Below, piece after piece: positions 36,791 through 45,776 of a DNA stretch of 64,000 bases (its first letter is position 1; every line of letters starts with the position of its first letter). Where the stretch lies: positions 806,001-870,000 of the forward strand of contig KB906755.1 of assembly GCA_000381605.1 (NCBI GenBank). The letters are read 5' to 3'. The notes under the pieces are model-generated. The model ran no database searches and was not told the origin of the DNA. It saw only the letters and a list, made by a program, of their open reading frames with translations. The stretch is from Acidobacteriaceae bacterium KBS 89. Lineage in GTDB: Bacteria > Acidobacteriota > Terriglobia > Terriglobales > Acidobacteriaceae. The translations under genes were made by a program, and so were the position numbers.

Positions 36791-38440
36791 GTGGCGCATG
36801 CAAGCTTCAATGGACTTCGTGTACTTTCGCTGGAGTCTCGCCGTGCGAAAGAGGTCGAGAAGCTAATCCGGACGTATGGCGGCGAACCAATCGTTGTGCC
36901 CGCGATGCGCGAGGTGGGCCTGGAATCCAACCAGCACGTGCTGGAGTTTGCGGCGAAGGTGCTCGAGGGCCGCTACGATCTGATCATCTTCATGACTGGC
37001 GTAGGTGTGCGTGCGATGCTCGACATCGTGCAGACGCGGTATGACCGAGCGGAATTTCTCGCCGCACTCAGGAAGGTGAAGATAGCCGCCCGTGGCGTAA
37101 AGCCAGGCTCAGTGCTACGTGAGTTGAAGGTCACAGTCGATGTGGTAGCGGAAGAGCCAAGCACCTGGCATGAGTTGCTGCAGGCGATCGATGGGGCCTT
37201 TGGTAATTCTTTAGCTGGAATGCACGTCGTCGTGCAGGAGTACGGCGCTTCCAATCCGGAGTTGCTGGCTGAGCTGAGCAGTCGCAGCCGCGAACTAACG
37301 AAGTTGCCGGTATACCAGTGGGCGTTACCCGAAGACCTGCAGCCGCTGCGGGAGTGTGTGCAGGGAATCATCAACGGCATGGTAGACGTAGTGCTATTTA
37401 TGACCGCCGTTCAGATCATTCATCTGTTTCGGGTAGCGGAACAGATGGGTCTGCCGGAAGACCTGCGAGAGGCATTGCGGAAGACGGTAGTGCTTTCGAT
37501 TGGCCCCACGACTTCGGAGGAACTCGTGCATTATGGGATCGAACCGGACTTTGAACCTTCCCGGCCCAAGATGGGTTTCCTCGTAAACGAGGCGGCGCAA
37601 TACTCCGACAGGTTACTGGAGAAGAAGCGGAAGGGCGAGATCGAGGCCGTGGTATCGCAGCCTTCTGAAGCAGAGAAAACGAAGCGGCCTGCCGGAGTGC
37701 GGCGCGTCGCCGCTTCAACTTCGACCATGGCTGGGTTTCGCGATGGCCTCGCGGAGATTGATTTTCTCCATGAGATCAGCAGCCGAATGGCGGCTGCGGA
37801 CTCGCTCCATCTGGTGTTAGACCGTATCGTCGACTTCATTGCGAGCGTGATTCCTTGTGACTCGTGCTTCATTTACGTATTGGAGGGCGAGAACCTGTTG
37901 CTGCGTGCATCAAAGAACCCGCACGCCGACTTGATCGATCACCTCAAGATGCAGATAGGACAGGGTGTGACTGGATGGGTGGCAAAGCATCGGCAACCTG
38001 TGGCTATCGCCTCGGCAGCCTCGAATGATCCGCGGTTCAAGGCATTCAAAAACATTCCTGAAGACCACTTTGAGGCCATGTTGTGCACACCTATTCTTTG
38101 TGCCGGACGGGTAGTTGGCGTGATCAATCTACAACATCGAACTTCCTACCATCATACGAACGAGCAGGTAAAACTGCTTTCGACTCTGGGCTTTCTCGTA
38201 GGTGCAGAGATTGAACGTGCGAGGCTGGAGACCGAGAATACACAGCTGACGTCTAGACTTGAGACGCGTAAGGCGGTAGACCGCGCAAAAAGCATCTTGC
38301 AACGTGATCTATCTCTGAATGAGGAGGACGCCTATCAAATGATGCAGAAAGAGAGCCGTCAACGACGAAAGTCGATGCGAGAAATCGCTGACGCAATTCT
38401 TCTAGCAGAGGATTTGAAACGGACGCGATCAGCCACCTGA
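36791..38440 (+). CDS. HemD-GAF-ANTAR fusion: putative nitrate/nitrite-responsive RNA-binding regulator
   Basis: A 549-residue three-domain protein. Residues about 8-265 are a uroporphyrinogen-III synthase (HemD) fold: LRVLSLESRRAKEVEKLI, LIIFMTGVGVRAMLDIV, AARGVKPGSVLREL, VVLSIGPTTSEELVHYGIEP. Residues about 315-480 form a GAF domain (LVLDRIVDFIASVIPCDSCF, GQGVTGWVAKHRQPVAIASA). The last 60 are an ANTAR domain (RLETRKAVDRAKSILQRDLS, LNEEDAYQMMQKESRQRRKS, MREIADAILLAEDL). ANTAR domains bind leader-RNA hairpins and prevent termination. In actinobacteria a HemD domain joined to a DNA-binding domain (NnaR) controls nitrate assimilation, and NasR/NasT use ANTAR for the same purpose. The fusion here joins both ideas. 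GTG 36791 has GGAGG 4 nt upstream. A true haem-synthesis role is unlikely in this setting. Confidence 0.9.
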   Translation: MAHASFNGLRVLSLESRRAKEVEKLIRTYGGEPIVVPAMREVGLESNQHVLEFAAKVLEGRYDLIIFMTGVGVRAMLDIVQTRYDRAEFLAALRKVKIAARGVKPGSVLRELKVTVDVVAEEPSTWHELLQAIDGAFGNSLAGMHVVVQEYGASNPELLAELSSRSRELTKLPVYQWALPEDLQPLRECVQGIINGMVDVVLFMTAVQIIHLFRVAEQMGLPEDLREALRKTVVLSIGPTTSEELVHYGIEPDFEPSRPKMGFLVNEAAQYSDRLLEKKRKGEIEAVVSQPSEAEKTKRPAGVRRVAASTSTMAGFRDGLAEIDFLHEISSRMAAADSLHLVLDRIVDFIASVIPCDSCFIYVLEGENLLLRASKNPHADLIDHLKMQIGQGVTGWVAKHRQPVAIASAASNDPRFKAFKNIPEDHFEAMLCTPILCAGRVVGVINLQHRTSYHHTNEQVKLLSTLGFLVGAEIERARLETENTQLTSRLETRKAVDRAKSILQRDLSLNEEDAYQMMQKESRQRRKSMREIADAILLAEDLKRTRSAT

Positions 38441-38601
38441 GACATACAAATGGTGGCCAAAGCCGGGAGCGCCCGAATATTCTCGGCATGGTTTTGGGTA
38501 GCGTCGGTGGATGCGAAGGTTAAGCAACGAGAAGTCGCTTCGGATTTCGAAATAGAAAATGGGTTCAGCTGTAAGCTATTCAAAATAAAGAAACAAGTAA
38601 A

Positions 38602-38648
38602 TGGTCGGGACGACTAGATTCGAACTAGCAACGTCACCCACCCCAAAT
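38602..38648 (-). other. 3' half of tRNA-Pro(GGG): probable attachment-site relic
   Basis: Read on the minus strand, it gives anticodon loop TTGGGGT (anticodon GGG), the 3' anticodon strand, T-arm GCTAG-TTCGAAT-CTAGT, acceptor strand CGTCCCG, A and CCA. Homology ends at the anticodon loop; the 5' half is absent. Such a fragment is what a tyrosine integrase leaves at one end of an element inserted in tRNA-Pro. An integrase relic lies 0.55 kb away. Confidence 0.75.
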
Positions 38649-38952
38649 CCTTACCCCACTTCAGACGGTGCGACACTTAAGAGCGTGAGTGATACAGAGA
38701 GGCAATGTTCACACTGGTTTTTCGCACACTTGTCCTGCGGATGTGTCGCCGAGAGATACCAACTGATTTGTACCGCTTCCGGTGGGGAAGTTCTTTTCGG
38801 GAAGTCGTTCAGCCATCTCAGTTCGGAATTAGGAGAAATCACTCTGCCATTCAAGATACCTGCCTAACGTCGAAATTAGACCTGACATCGCGCTCGCCGA
38901 TATGAATCCCAAGCGGATCGAAACCGGATTCCGCTGCGTATAGCGACTTCCA

Positions 38953-38989
38953 ATCATGTATCAGGGAATGCGTTTCCCTGATACATGAT
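38953..38989. repeat. Perfect 16-bp inverted repeat
   Basis: ATCATGTATCAGGGAA and TTCCCTGATACATGAT are separated by TGCGT. In RNA it would be a very stable hairpin. Each arm ends in the CAGGGAA word that recurs through 39130. Confidence 0.85.
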
Positions 38990-39130
38990 AAAAATTCCCT
39001 GTTCTTTAGAGCGCTGCAACGACAACTAAATGCGATAAATGTCCTGAACACGGGTCGATAGAGAGATTTCAGGCTAGAGCATTTAGGCCGAAATCGCGAA
39101 ATTCCCTGTATTTTTCCCTGTTACAGGGAA
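38962..39130. repeat. Cluster of six CAGGGAA/TTCCCTG words beside an integrase
   Basis: Copies lie at 38962-38968, 38974-38980, 38995-39001, 39102-39108, 39114-39120 and 39124-39130, in both orientations. The last group contains AATTCCCTGTA...TACAGGGAATT, an 11-bp inverted repeat. Repeated short words in both orientations next to an integrase and a tRNA end resemble arm-type integrase or accessory-factor sites. Confidence 0.6.
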
Positions 39131-39202
39131 TTGATCGCAGAGAGCAGTTCGCTCTAGACTGCATCCACCGCCATAACTCACTCATAATTAGTGCGATCGA
39201 TG

Positions 39203-39873
39203 CTATAAGACGGCCGTCTGGCCGTTTTCCTCGTTTGCGGGTAATTCTAGACTGTGCCCAATTCTGTGCCCACCTGCGAGATTTCCGAAGGCTCTTTCGA
39301 TTGCATAGGCTTGCGGGTGACAGTATCGCTGCGTAATCGTAATTGAGCTGTGTCCGGCAATCCGTGCAAGCGTAAAGGCATCGCAGCCGCTCTCCGCAAG
39401 CATGGTCAGGGCGGAGTGGCGGAGGCAGTAGATTTCGAAGCGCTTGCAGCCCGCCTGAATCGTTGGGCCGTGCTTGCTAATGCATTTGCGCCAGTTTGCT
39501 CGCCTCCGTTAAAGCGTCGATCCAGTCGTCCTTGCATCCCTCTTTCTTCCATATTTCGTAGGCCACCAAGGCCGCCGCGAGTTTCTGCTGGGCTTCGTTG
39601 TGATAGAAGGTCGCGCTGCATTCTTCGATGCCCTGAAGCGGAGCCCGTAGGAAACACCCACCCCGTTGCCGGATCACCCTGCTCGGTGCGGCGCGTCTTG
39701 AGTGCCACGCACACTTCGGGGACCATTGGTAGGAATCGTCGTGCGGCTTTCGTCTTGCCTTCGGCAATTTGAATGAGCCCGCCCTTGCCATTCAGGAGAA
39801 TGTGCTCCCAGCGGAGTCGATACGCTTCACCGTAGTACACACGCCGGTTCCAAGCTTATCGGCGATCAGATGG
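39203..39873 (-). pseudogene. Tyrosine recombinase catalytic domain, frameshifted
   Basis: The catalytic half of an integrase can be rebuilt across three frames. It starts GEAYRLRWEHILLNGKGGLI with the first catalytic Arg, then AARRFLPMVPEVCVALKTRR (39840 downward). The middle, IEECSATFYHNEAQQKLAAA, is in a second frame. The end, LRHSALTMLAESGCDAFTLA then RIAGHSSITITQRYCHPQ with the H-x-x-R-like, His and Tyr residues, lies at 39203-39403. The N-terminal SAM-like domain is missing; the sequence is cut near 39873, where a PIN-domain relic begins in the opposite direction. With the tRNA-Pro fragment at 38.6 kb it marks one end of a former element. Confidence 0.8.
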
Positions 39874-41106
39874 AGTTGAAGTTTGGCGATCAGACTGTCA
39901 TAAGAACCATGCGGGTGCCTCCGCCAGAAAAGCTTACTGCCGCAGACATGCAACCCATGCTCGACTCAGTAAAGGCGCATTCCGAAGCGGTCTTTAAAGT
40001 TCGTGAACTCTACCAGTCGGTGCCCGTCACTCTACATATGTTCGGAAACCAATTTGACAACTCGGCATACGGTGGCCTTTTTGACCTCGCACAGACACAG
40101 GGTCAGTTTGTACGGTGCGCGCCACCGGAAATCAATCTCTAGCGAATGCGATGTCCAGCCTTGCAACCAAGAACACCGTCGTCCTTGATCTCGTGACACT
40201 CGCTACACTTCAACTCTTAGGTGTGATCCGTCAACTACTGACAAATGGAGCCTTCCGATTCGTCGTATCAGCAGCGACCCATTCAACCCTACAACAGCTT
40301 CGAGCAAAGGCTCGCTTCTCGACCGCTCACGGAACGATGTATTACCAGGATGGCCACCACTACATGACCCAAACGACGGAGGAGGATTCTGAGAAGTATA
40401 GGGCCGCTTTCAACGATGGTTGGAGTGCGTTGAAGCGAACACGTCGGTTGTTCCAGTGCCTGAAGTTGCCCGACTCGCTCCCGAACGTCGCGAAGCGCTC
40501 GAGCAGATCTTCGGTAGGGAGGGCTTGGAAGCTGCGCTGCTGGCATTGAGAGCAGGCAGCATTCTTTGGACCGACGATCTGGTCGCTGCTGAGGTAGCAA
40601 GAACCGAACTTGGAGTAGAACGAGTTTGGACGCAATCTGTCGCTGAGCATCTGGCAAACCGTGGACAGATTGACAGTTCGTTGGCTGACGAGATACATGC
40701 GAAACTCATTGGATTCGACTTCCACTCGACTCATCTTACTGGGGCGGTGATGTTGGCGGCATTGCGAATCTCAAATGGGTCAGTTGATGCGTTCCCAATG
40801 CGCCAAATGATTACGGCCTTTGGGCCAATCACCAGTGCGAACCGCCTCGCTGCACTCCGGCTTCTGGCCGAGTTCATTTTGAAGCTGTCGCTTGAGCCGA
40901 TGCTGCCTGAGACAAAGTGCACAGCCACGAAAGCGTTACTCAATACGTTCTCGAACGACTCAACTACCATCGCACAACTGGTATCGTTCGCGAACCAGTG
41001 CGGTCTTCTCATGGTGCTCAATCCACTCGCAGCATCAGACTTTCTTCGTTGCTTCGAGGAGTGGCAAGGGCAGCGAAGGACGATCAATCCCTTTATCAAT
41101 CAATAG
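39870..41106 (+). pseudogene. PIN-domain protein relic in three frames
   Basis: Three rightward frames join end to end. 39870-40142 gives LKFGDQTVIRTMRVPPPEKL and KAHSEAVFKVRELYQSVPVT. 40115-40549 gives TKNTVVLDLVTLATLQLLGV and FRFVVSAATHSTLQQLRAKA. 40420-41106 gives GSILWTDDLVAAEVARTELG and VERVWTQSVAEHLANRG, then a helical tail. The acidic residues in VVLDLVT, WTDD and the following AEVARTE fit the large PIN nuclease type found in multidomain proteins. The original would exceed 410 residues and may have started upstream of 39870. Two frameshifts (about 40120 and 40420) mean it is not functional as one protein. Confidence 0.6.
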
Positions 41107-41450
41107 ACCAATGCAAAGTCAGGGCTCCGCAGAGCGCAGACCCGTGTGGTGAAAAGGGCATAAACTCAAGCTTGCTAAGGGTCATGGCGCCAACTCTACG
41201 TGCTATTCAGCATCTCAGGCCCATTGCTAGGCTCGAAAGAGCGATCCAAGATTTGGTGTCGAAGCGCCTTGGTAGGCCATGTCCCACAGGCAACGCCGAC
41301 TCAAAACTACCCGATCCCGTCACTGCCCAGCCAACCGCCTCCTTCCCGCTGCCGTCCAACCAGATAGCAGCCAAACGGTGGACACTCGGATGATAAGTTC
41401 CATTGCCGCCAAAAGCTCATTCGACATGAGGCCACAATGAAAGCAGACTG
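41107..41450. other. Intergenic, no gene seen
   Basis: 344 bp. An open frame from ATG 41184 (about 69 residues, APTLRAIQHLRPIARLERAI) has no proper ribosome site or family match and is not called. Confidence 0.4.
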
Positions 41451-42314
41451 ATGACGCCTCTAACGGTTCGAAAGCTTTGCCCAACGAAAACTTCCATCCA
41501 ATTGCAACGAGTTACCCTCACTTTACTTCTCTTTGCCATACCCTCTTGGCCCCAGGACCCCGGCCTGGTCGCGAAGATGGCCGCCAACGAGGTCAGCGCA
41601 CGGCAGCATCAAGCGCACTTCGCCTACACCTCCGAAGAGCGCTCCACTCGCACCGGCGGTCATCTATGGAAGGAGAACGTCGTCGAAATTGCAGACGGCC
41701 CCCTCCGCCGTCTCATCGCAATCGACGGCCAGCCTATGACACCCGCCCAGGCCCAGGCTGAGCAGCAGCGAATCGACAGCCTCGTCGCCCACCCCGGCGA
41801 CCTCCACAAGCTCAATCAAGCCCACAAGGACGACGAGGCCCGCGCAACGCAGCTCCTCCAACTCCTCTCCACCGCCTTCGTCCTCGCCCCCAACGGCGAA
41901 GTCGATGGTTGCACCCGCTTCACCTTCCAGCCAAATCCGTCTTTTCAGCCTGCGTCCTACCAGGAACGCGTCGCTCGCGAAATGGCCGGCACCGTCTCGC
42001 TGAAGCAGCCGGAATACAGGCTCTGCACCCTCGACGCCAAAATCATGCGTCCCGTCGAGTTTGGCTTCGGCATGCTTGGACACATCGATCAGGGCGGCCA
42101 CTTCAGCCTCGAGCGCAAACAACTCGACGCACAGAACTGGAAGAGCGATCGCATCTCCGTTCACGTCACCGGCAAAATCCTCCTCCTCAAAAGCCTCGCT
42201 CAGGACCAGGACGCCGTTCGCACCGACATCCGCGTGGTCCCGGAAAATCTTACCCTCCAACAAGCCGCCCAGATGACCCTTCCCCAGCCACGGACCACCA
42301 GTTCACTACACTAA
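41451..42314 (+). CDS. Secreted protein of unknown function
   Basis: 287 residues with a signal-like N-terminus (VTLTLLLFAIPSWPQDPG). The mature part contains RQHQAHFAYTSEERSTRTGG, then VVEIADGPLRRLIAIDGQPM, which suggests a protein that contacts a metal or lipid surface. The FAYTSEERS...RTGG..W.E..VE pattern recurs in acidobacterial secreted proteins, but I cannot name a family. Two cysteines (CTRFTF, RLCTLD) could form a disulfide. No partner gene is close, and ATG 41451 lacks a strong ribosome site. Confidence 0.65.
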   Translation: MTPLTVRKLCPTKTSIQLQRVTLTLLLFAIPSWPQDPGLVAKMAANEVSARQHQAHFAYTSEERSTRTGGHLWKENVVEIADGPLRRLIAIDGQPMTPAQAQAEQQRIDSLVAHPGDLHKLNQAHKDDEARATQLLQLLSTAFVLAPNGEVDGCTRFTFQPNPSFQPASYQERVAREMAGTVSLKQPEYRLCTLDAKIMRPVEFGFGMLGHIDQGGHFSLERKQLDAQNWKSDRISVHVTGKILLLKSLAQDQDAVRTDIRVVPENLTLQQAAQMTLPQPRTTSSLH

Positions 42315-42562
42315 CGGTTGACTGCATAAGACAAGGGCATTCACTTTCGATATGAAGCGCAAAGCCACACCCAAAAGCTCGCTTCTATGGATCTTCGAAG
42401 CTCTCGAAGACGATCCCACATTTTGTTCAGAGAAGACTCTTTAGCTTCGACGCAGCCTATCTGGCTTCTTCGCTAGGATGCAAGAAAAAGCGGGCCTTGC
42501 TCAGGTTCCGCTCTTTCTTTGCAGGCACGAGTTGCCGGTTGGACCGGTTTATATGAAGTGTG

Positions 42563-43921
42563 TCAGTGCTGCGAGTCAGGTTTCATGGGGGCGGAGCGGC
42601 GCGGAGTGGTTTCGACGATGATCCGGGTGTTCTTGGCGAAGTCGATCTTCTGGCCCTTAGCGATCCAGCGGTAATAGAAGGCCCGCGCTGCGCCGTAGTA
42701 GCCGATGCCGGCGGCGGCGTTGGGTGAGATTCCGGTGAGGCTGATCACGGTGCCGACGAGGCCAAGGCCGGCGGCTCCGCCGACAGCGTTCTTGCCCAGA
42801 CTGTTGCCACCGCCGGCGAGATTCTTTCCCTCGTCTTGATCGAGGGGGCGGCTGGCCATGAGGGCGAGGAGGATGGGCAGGCTGATCTTGTCCTGCGGTT
42901 TGGACTTGGGCTGGCCCTCGGAGGTGAGAGCGATATCGCGTGCGGAGTCGGCTCCGGTAAGCCGGGTCTCGACGGTGCGGGTTTCTTCGTGGGGAACGTG
43001 AAGCTGGTCGAAGTTGAAGGTGAGAACACCGGTGCGGCCGAACTTGCGGGCGGGTTTGGCGCGAGTGACGGTGCCGATGAGCGTGGAACCCTGGGGAACG
43101 GCGATGGTGCGGTCGGGGTTGAAGATGGGTTCGGCGACGATGGCTTCGATCGCCTGGCCGTCTTTGGAGGTCTCCGAGCTGATCGACTCGTCGAGGTTGG
43201 CCTGGACAATCCAACTGGCCGTATCAGCACTCGCCGGGTCGGCGGGAGGAAGGGGATCCTCCCAGAAGTGACGCTTTGGCGGGGCCGCAACAACGACCGC
43301 TGGAGGTGCGGGCTCCGCGGGAAGCTCGACGGAGTGCGAGATCTCGATGGTCCAGGCAGTGCCCTTATCAATGCGCTGGGGATGGTAGGGAATCTGGGTA
43401 TAGATGAACTGAACGAACCGATCAGCCTTTTCGGGGCCGGTAAAGATCGCGACATCGCTGCGGGCGACGCTGAGGATCCCGTCGAACTGACGACGGAGGA
43501 AGCCTCCCTTGGCTGGCGGCGACAGGACGGCGCGAAAGATGGGAGCACCTTCGGCGGCGTCGCCTGAGGCGAAGGGGATGGAGGTCCCGTCGGTGAGGAC
43601 GAAGTTCGTGAAGCGGACGACTGGCTTGTGGAAGGGGGTGAAATCGCCTCCCATGACGGCGCGGATGCGGCGAGAGCGGTCGGAGCGGAGTTCGACGACG
43701 CTGCCGGTGACGACCGTGTCCTTGGGGAGGAGGAGCTTGTCATTGCCGTAAACGGGGTAGATCAGTTGAGCGCGAACTCGCTGCCCGTTACGCATGGGAA
43801 GGTGTTCGTCGATGCGCAGGGCGAGTGGGGTTTCGGCTGGAAGAGTGCCGCCTTCGGTCTGGCATAAGGCCGCGCAGGGCAAGAGTGAGAGGGCGATAGC
43901 CAGGGCCGATTTGCAAATCAT
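42563..43921 (-). CDS. Secreted/periplasmic protein with TrbI-like repeats, unknown function
   Basis: 452 residues from ATG 43921 (GGAA about 10 nt upstream; TTG 43930 is also open). Signal peptide: ICKSALAIALSLLPCAALCQ. Two related beta-rich segments, LLLPKDTVVTGSVVELRSDR and IAVPQGSTLIGTVTRAKPAR, each preceded by a 'pressure'-style LRIDE.L/EPIFNPD motif, recall the C-terminal barrel of TrbI/VirB10 proteins. A glycine-rich membrane-insertion-like stretch (GNSLGKNAVGGAAGLGLVGT) lies near residue 390. The protein may sit in the envelope. The similarity to TrbI is by pattern only, and no conjugation genes are nearby. Confidence 0.65.
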   Translation of the reverse strand: MICKSALAIALSLLPCAALCQTEGGTLPAETPLALRIDEHLPMRNGQRVRAQLIYPVYGNDKLLLPKDTVVTGSVVELRSDRSRRIRAVMGGDFTPFHKPVVRFTNFVLTDGTSIPFASGDAAEGAPIFRAVLSPPAKGGFLRRQFDGILSVARSDVAIFTGPEKADRFVQFIYTQIPYHPQRIDKGTAWTIEISHSVELPAEPAPPAVVVAAPPKRHFWEDPLPPADPASADTASWIVQANLDESISSETSKDGQAIEAIVAEPIFNPDRTIAVPQGSTLIGTVTRAKPARKFGRTGVLTFNFDQLHVPHEETRTVETRLTGADSARDIALTSEGQPKSKPQDKISLPILLALMASRPLDQDEGKNLAGGGNSLGKNAVGGAAGLGLVGTVISLTGISPNAAAGIGYYGAARAFYYRWIAKGQKIDFAKNTRIIVETTPRRSAPMKPDSQH

Positions 43922-44325
43922 CGAGATCAATTCCGGGTTAAGCCTTAAGCGAATCTGAGAAGGGCCGCGGCCATGGCCGCGAGCTTATGGGTTAGACGCG
44001 CAATTCAACCGAGGGCTCGATGCAGAGCTAGCGGCGTTCCGGCGATGAGGGTGAAGCTTTGGGCTGCGCCACTCGCGGAGAGAACGCCTGAAGACGCAGG
44101 CGTAGACCCTCTCAAGACGATGACAGGCTAGTGGATCAGATAGCATTAAGCGAACATGAAGAGTTGTTAATGAACGGTTTGTGTTTTCAATGATCCTGTG
44201 CGGGGATTGCACAGTTGTTGCAGTCGTAATAATGTGGATTTTGCTTAAACGAAAAAGGCGCAGATCCATTGGTGTACGATCACCGCCACCAGTCTAACCG
44301 GCGATCCGAATGAGCGAACCGATGT
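43922..44325. other. Intergenic, no gene seen
   Basis: 404 bp with no supported coding sequence. It is followed on the minus strand by a short relic of the gene at 47382. Confidence 0.35.
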
Positions 44326-44373
44326 TCAGTCTATTCCCTCCAGCAGTTTCTCGATCCGCTCCACGGCTTTCGC
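44326..44373 (-). pseudogene. C-terminal fragment related to the gene at 47382
   Basis: This minus-strand stretch encodes AKAVERIEKLLEGID and a stop, closely matching the end KKAVDRIKKVLEE of the 138-residue protein at 47382-47798. DNA identity is visible over about 40 bp. It is probably the tail of a lost paralogue. Confidence 0.55.
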
Positions 44374-44376
44374 GAC

Positions 44377-45776
44377 TTACTTGTAGATCTCTACGTCGTC
44401 ACCACCCGCGAGTAGTAGAACGCTGCCGTCTGGCAATCGCGTGGCGGTATGACTACCCCACATCGGAGAGGCCGGGCGAGGGCCGAAGGTGAACGAACCT
44501 GTTGCGGGGTCGTAGATTTGGGTCAAGACCGAGGGGCGGCCGCCCACGAGCAGGACACGGCCATCGGGCAAGAGGGTGGCTGTATTGTAGGCCTGCGCGG
44601 CTACGAGGTTTCCTGTCGGCGTGGACTGTCTGGTCGAAGGGTCGTAGATCTCGGCGGTATCCAGGAGGGTGTTGGAACAATCGGCTCCGCCGGCGATCAG
44701 TACTCTGCCATCAGCTAACAGTGTTGCGACGGCATAGCACCGGTTGTCGGAGACGCCCGGAGCGGGAAGGAAGGTATTCGTTGTCGGATCATAGAACTCT
44801 GCGCTGGCACCACCCCCTACGATCAATACCCTTCCATTCGAGAGTAGGGCAGCGGAATGGCCCGAGCGCGATGTGGCCATATTGCCTGCGGACGTGAACT
44901 TACCTGTCCCAGGGTCGTAGAGCTCGGCTGTCTGCGTCTGTGTGTTGCTCCTGTCGGTTACGCCACCGGCAAGCAACACTCGGCCGTCCTGCAGCAGTGT
45001 GGCTGAATGGTTGGAACGAGAACTGTTCATGCTTCCGGTAGGTTGAATCAAGCCGCTTGCGGCATTGCGAATATCAGACGTATTAGAGGGTCCATACCCC
45101 CCCCGTTAGAGATTGCAAAACCTCCCGCCAGCAGAACGTCGCCGTTGGCTAGGACGGTGGCGGAATGTTGGATACGGAACACTTGCCCGGCATCGTTGAA
45201 CTTGCCTGTAGCGGGATCGTACAGCTCGGCCGGATTAGCGAAGTCGTAGTCATCATTCATTCCGCCGGCGATGAAGACTTGCCCGTTGGGTAACAGCGAC
45301 GCAGTATGGTCGTACCTCACGGTGGACATTTTGCCTGCCGAAGTTAATTCTGTGGCAGTGACGACGGCGATGTCTGTTGCGCTCAGGGATGGACTGGCTT
45401 TAGAGGTAACGATAATGTGGTAGACGCCTTCAACTGCAGGTGCAGTGTAGAGGCCGCCGTCGGTAATGATGCCGCCTGCGGGCCCTTCTTTGATGCTCCA
45501 CGTCACGGAGCAATCGCCTACGCCGTAGGCACTTGCCGAAAGCGTAAAACTGGCTCCCGGTCTCAGTCCAATGTTGGTCCCAGCATATGTAATGTATCGG
45601 GTGCTGCTCGCACAGGTGGTGGCTCCCTGGGTGCCGGTTCCTTGAGTGCCGGTTCCTTGAGTTCCCGTTTCTTGAGGGGTGGTTCCCGGGAGGGGGTTGT
45701 TGGCGCATCCGCCGGCCAGCAACAGGCAAGGAAAGAGAACAACAAGGCGGGGGAGAGTCTGGCTGAGTCGTTGCAT
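44377..45776 (-). pseudogene. Kelch-repeat lipoprotein, frameshifted at a G8 tract
   Basis: ATG 45776 (GGAGG 7 nt upstream) begins a lipoprotein signal LVVLFPCLLLAGGC. A TGTQG repeat linker follows (15-bp DNA repeats at 45631-45675), then an Ig-like segment and Kelch blades of the type HTASLLPNGQVFIAGG..DFANPAELYDPATGKF. The frame meets eight Gs near 45100 and stops at 45048. In the next frame, NTSDIRNAASGLIQPTGSMN continues without loss into five more blades (NHSATLLQDGRVLLAGG to LPDGSVLLLAGGDDVEIYK) ending at 44377. One added G would restore a single protein of about 466 residues. It may therefore be a phase-variable gene rather than a dead one. Confidence 0.8.
45631..45675 (-). repeat. Three 15-bp tandem repeats encoding TGTQ units
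   Basis: GTGCCGGTTCCTTGA at 45631 and 45646 is followed by a diverged copy at 45661. On the coding strand they give the linker GTQGTGTQGTGTQ after the lipobox, a spacer that could vary in length by slippage. Confidence 0.6.

Larger units (their letters stand above)
38649..39202. other. Non-coding stretch between tRNA-Pro relic and integrase relic
   Basis: No gene is supported in these 554 bp. It carries six copies of CAGGGAA/TTCCCTG, two of them forming a perfect 16-bp inverted repeat, both annotated separately. Confidence 0.5.

Noticed and set aside
39155..39175. ATCCACCGCCA near the integrase relic (and CTCCACCGCCA at 61733) as tRNA-Ser ends
   Set aside because: Only the last ten bases resemble a serine tRNA; no T-arm or variable arm precedes them.
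42836..43567. Rightward frame of about 240 codons opposite the secreted TrbI-like gene
   Set aside because: Gly/Asp-rich shadow without start signal or motifs; the minus-strand gene has a signal peptide and repeats.
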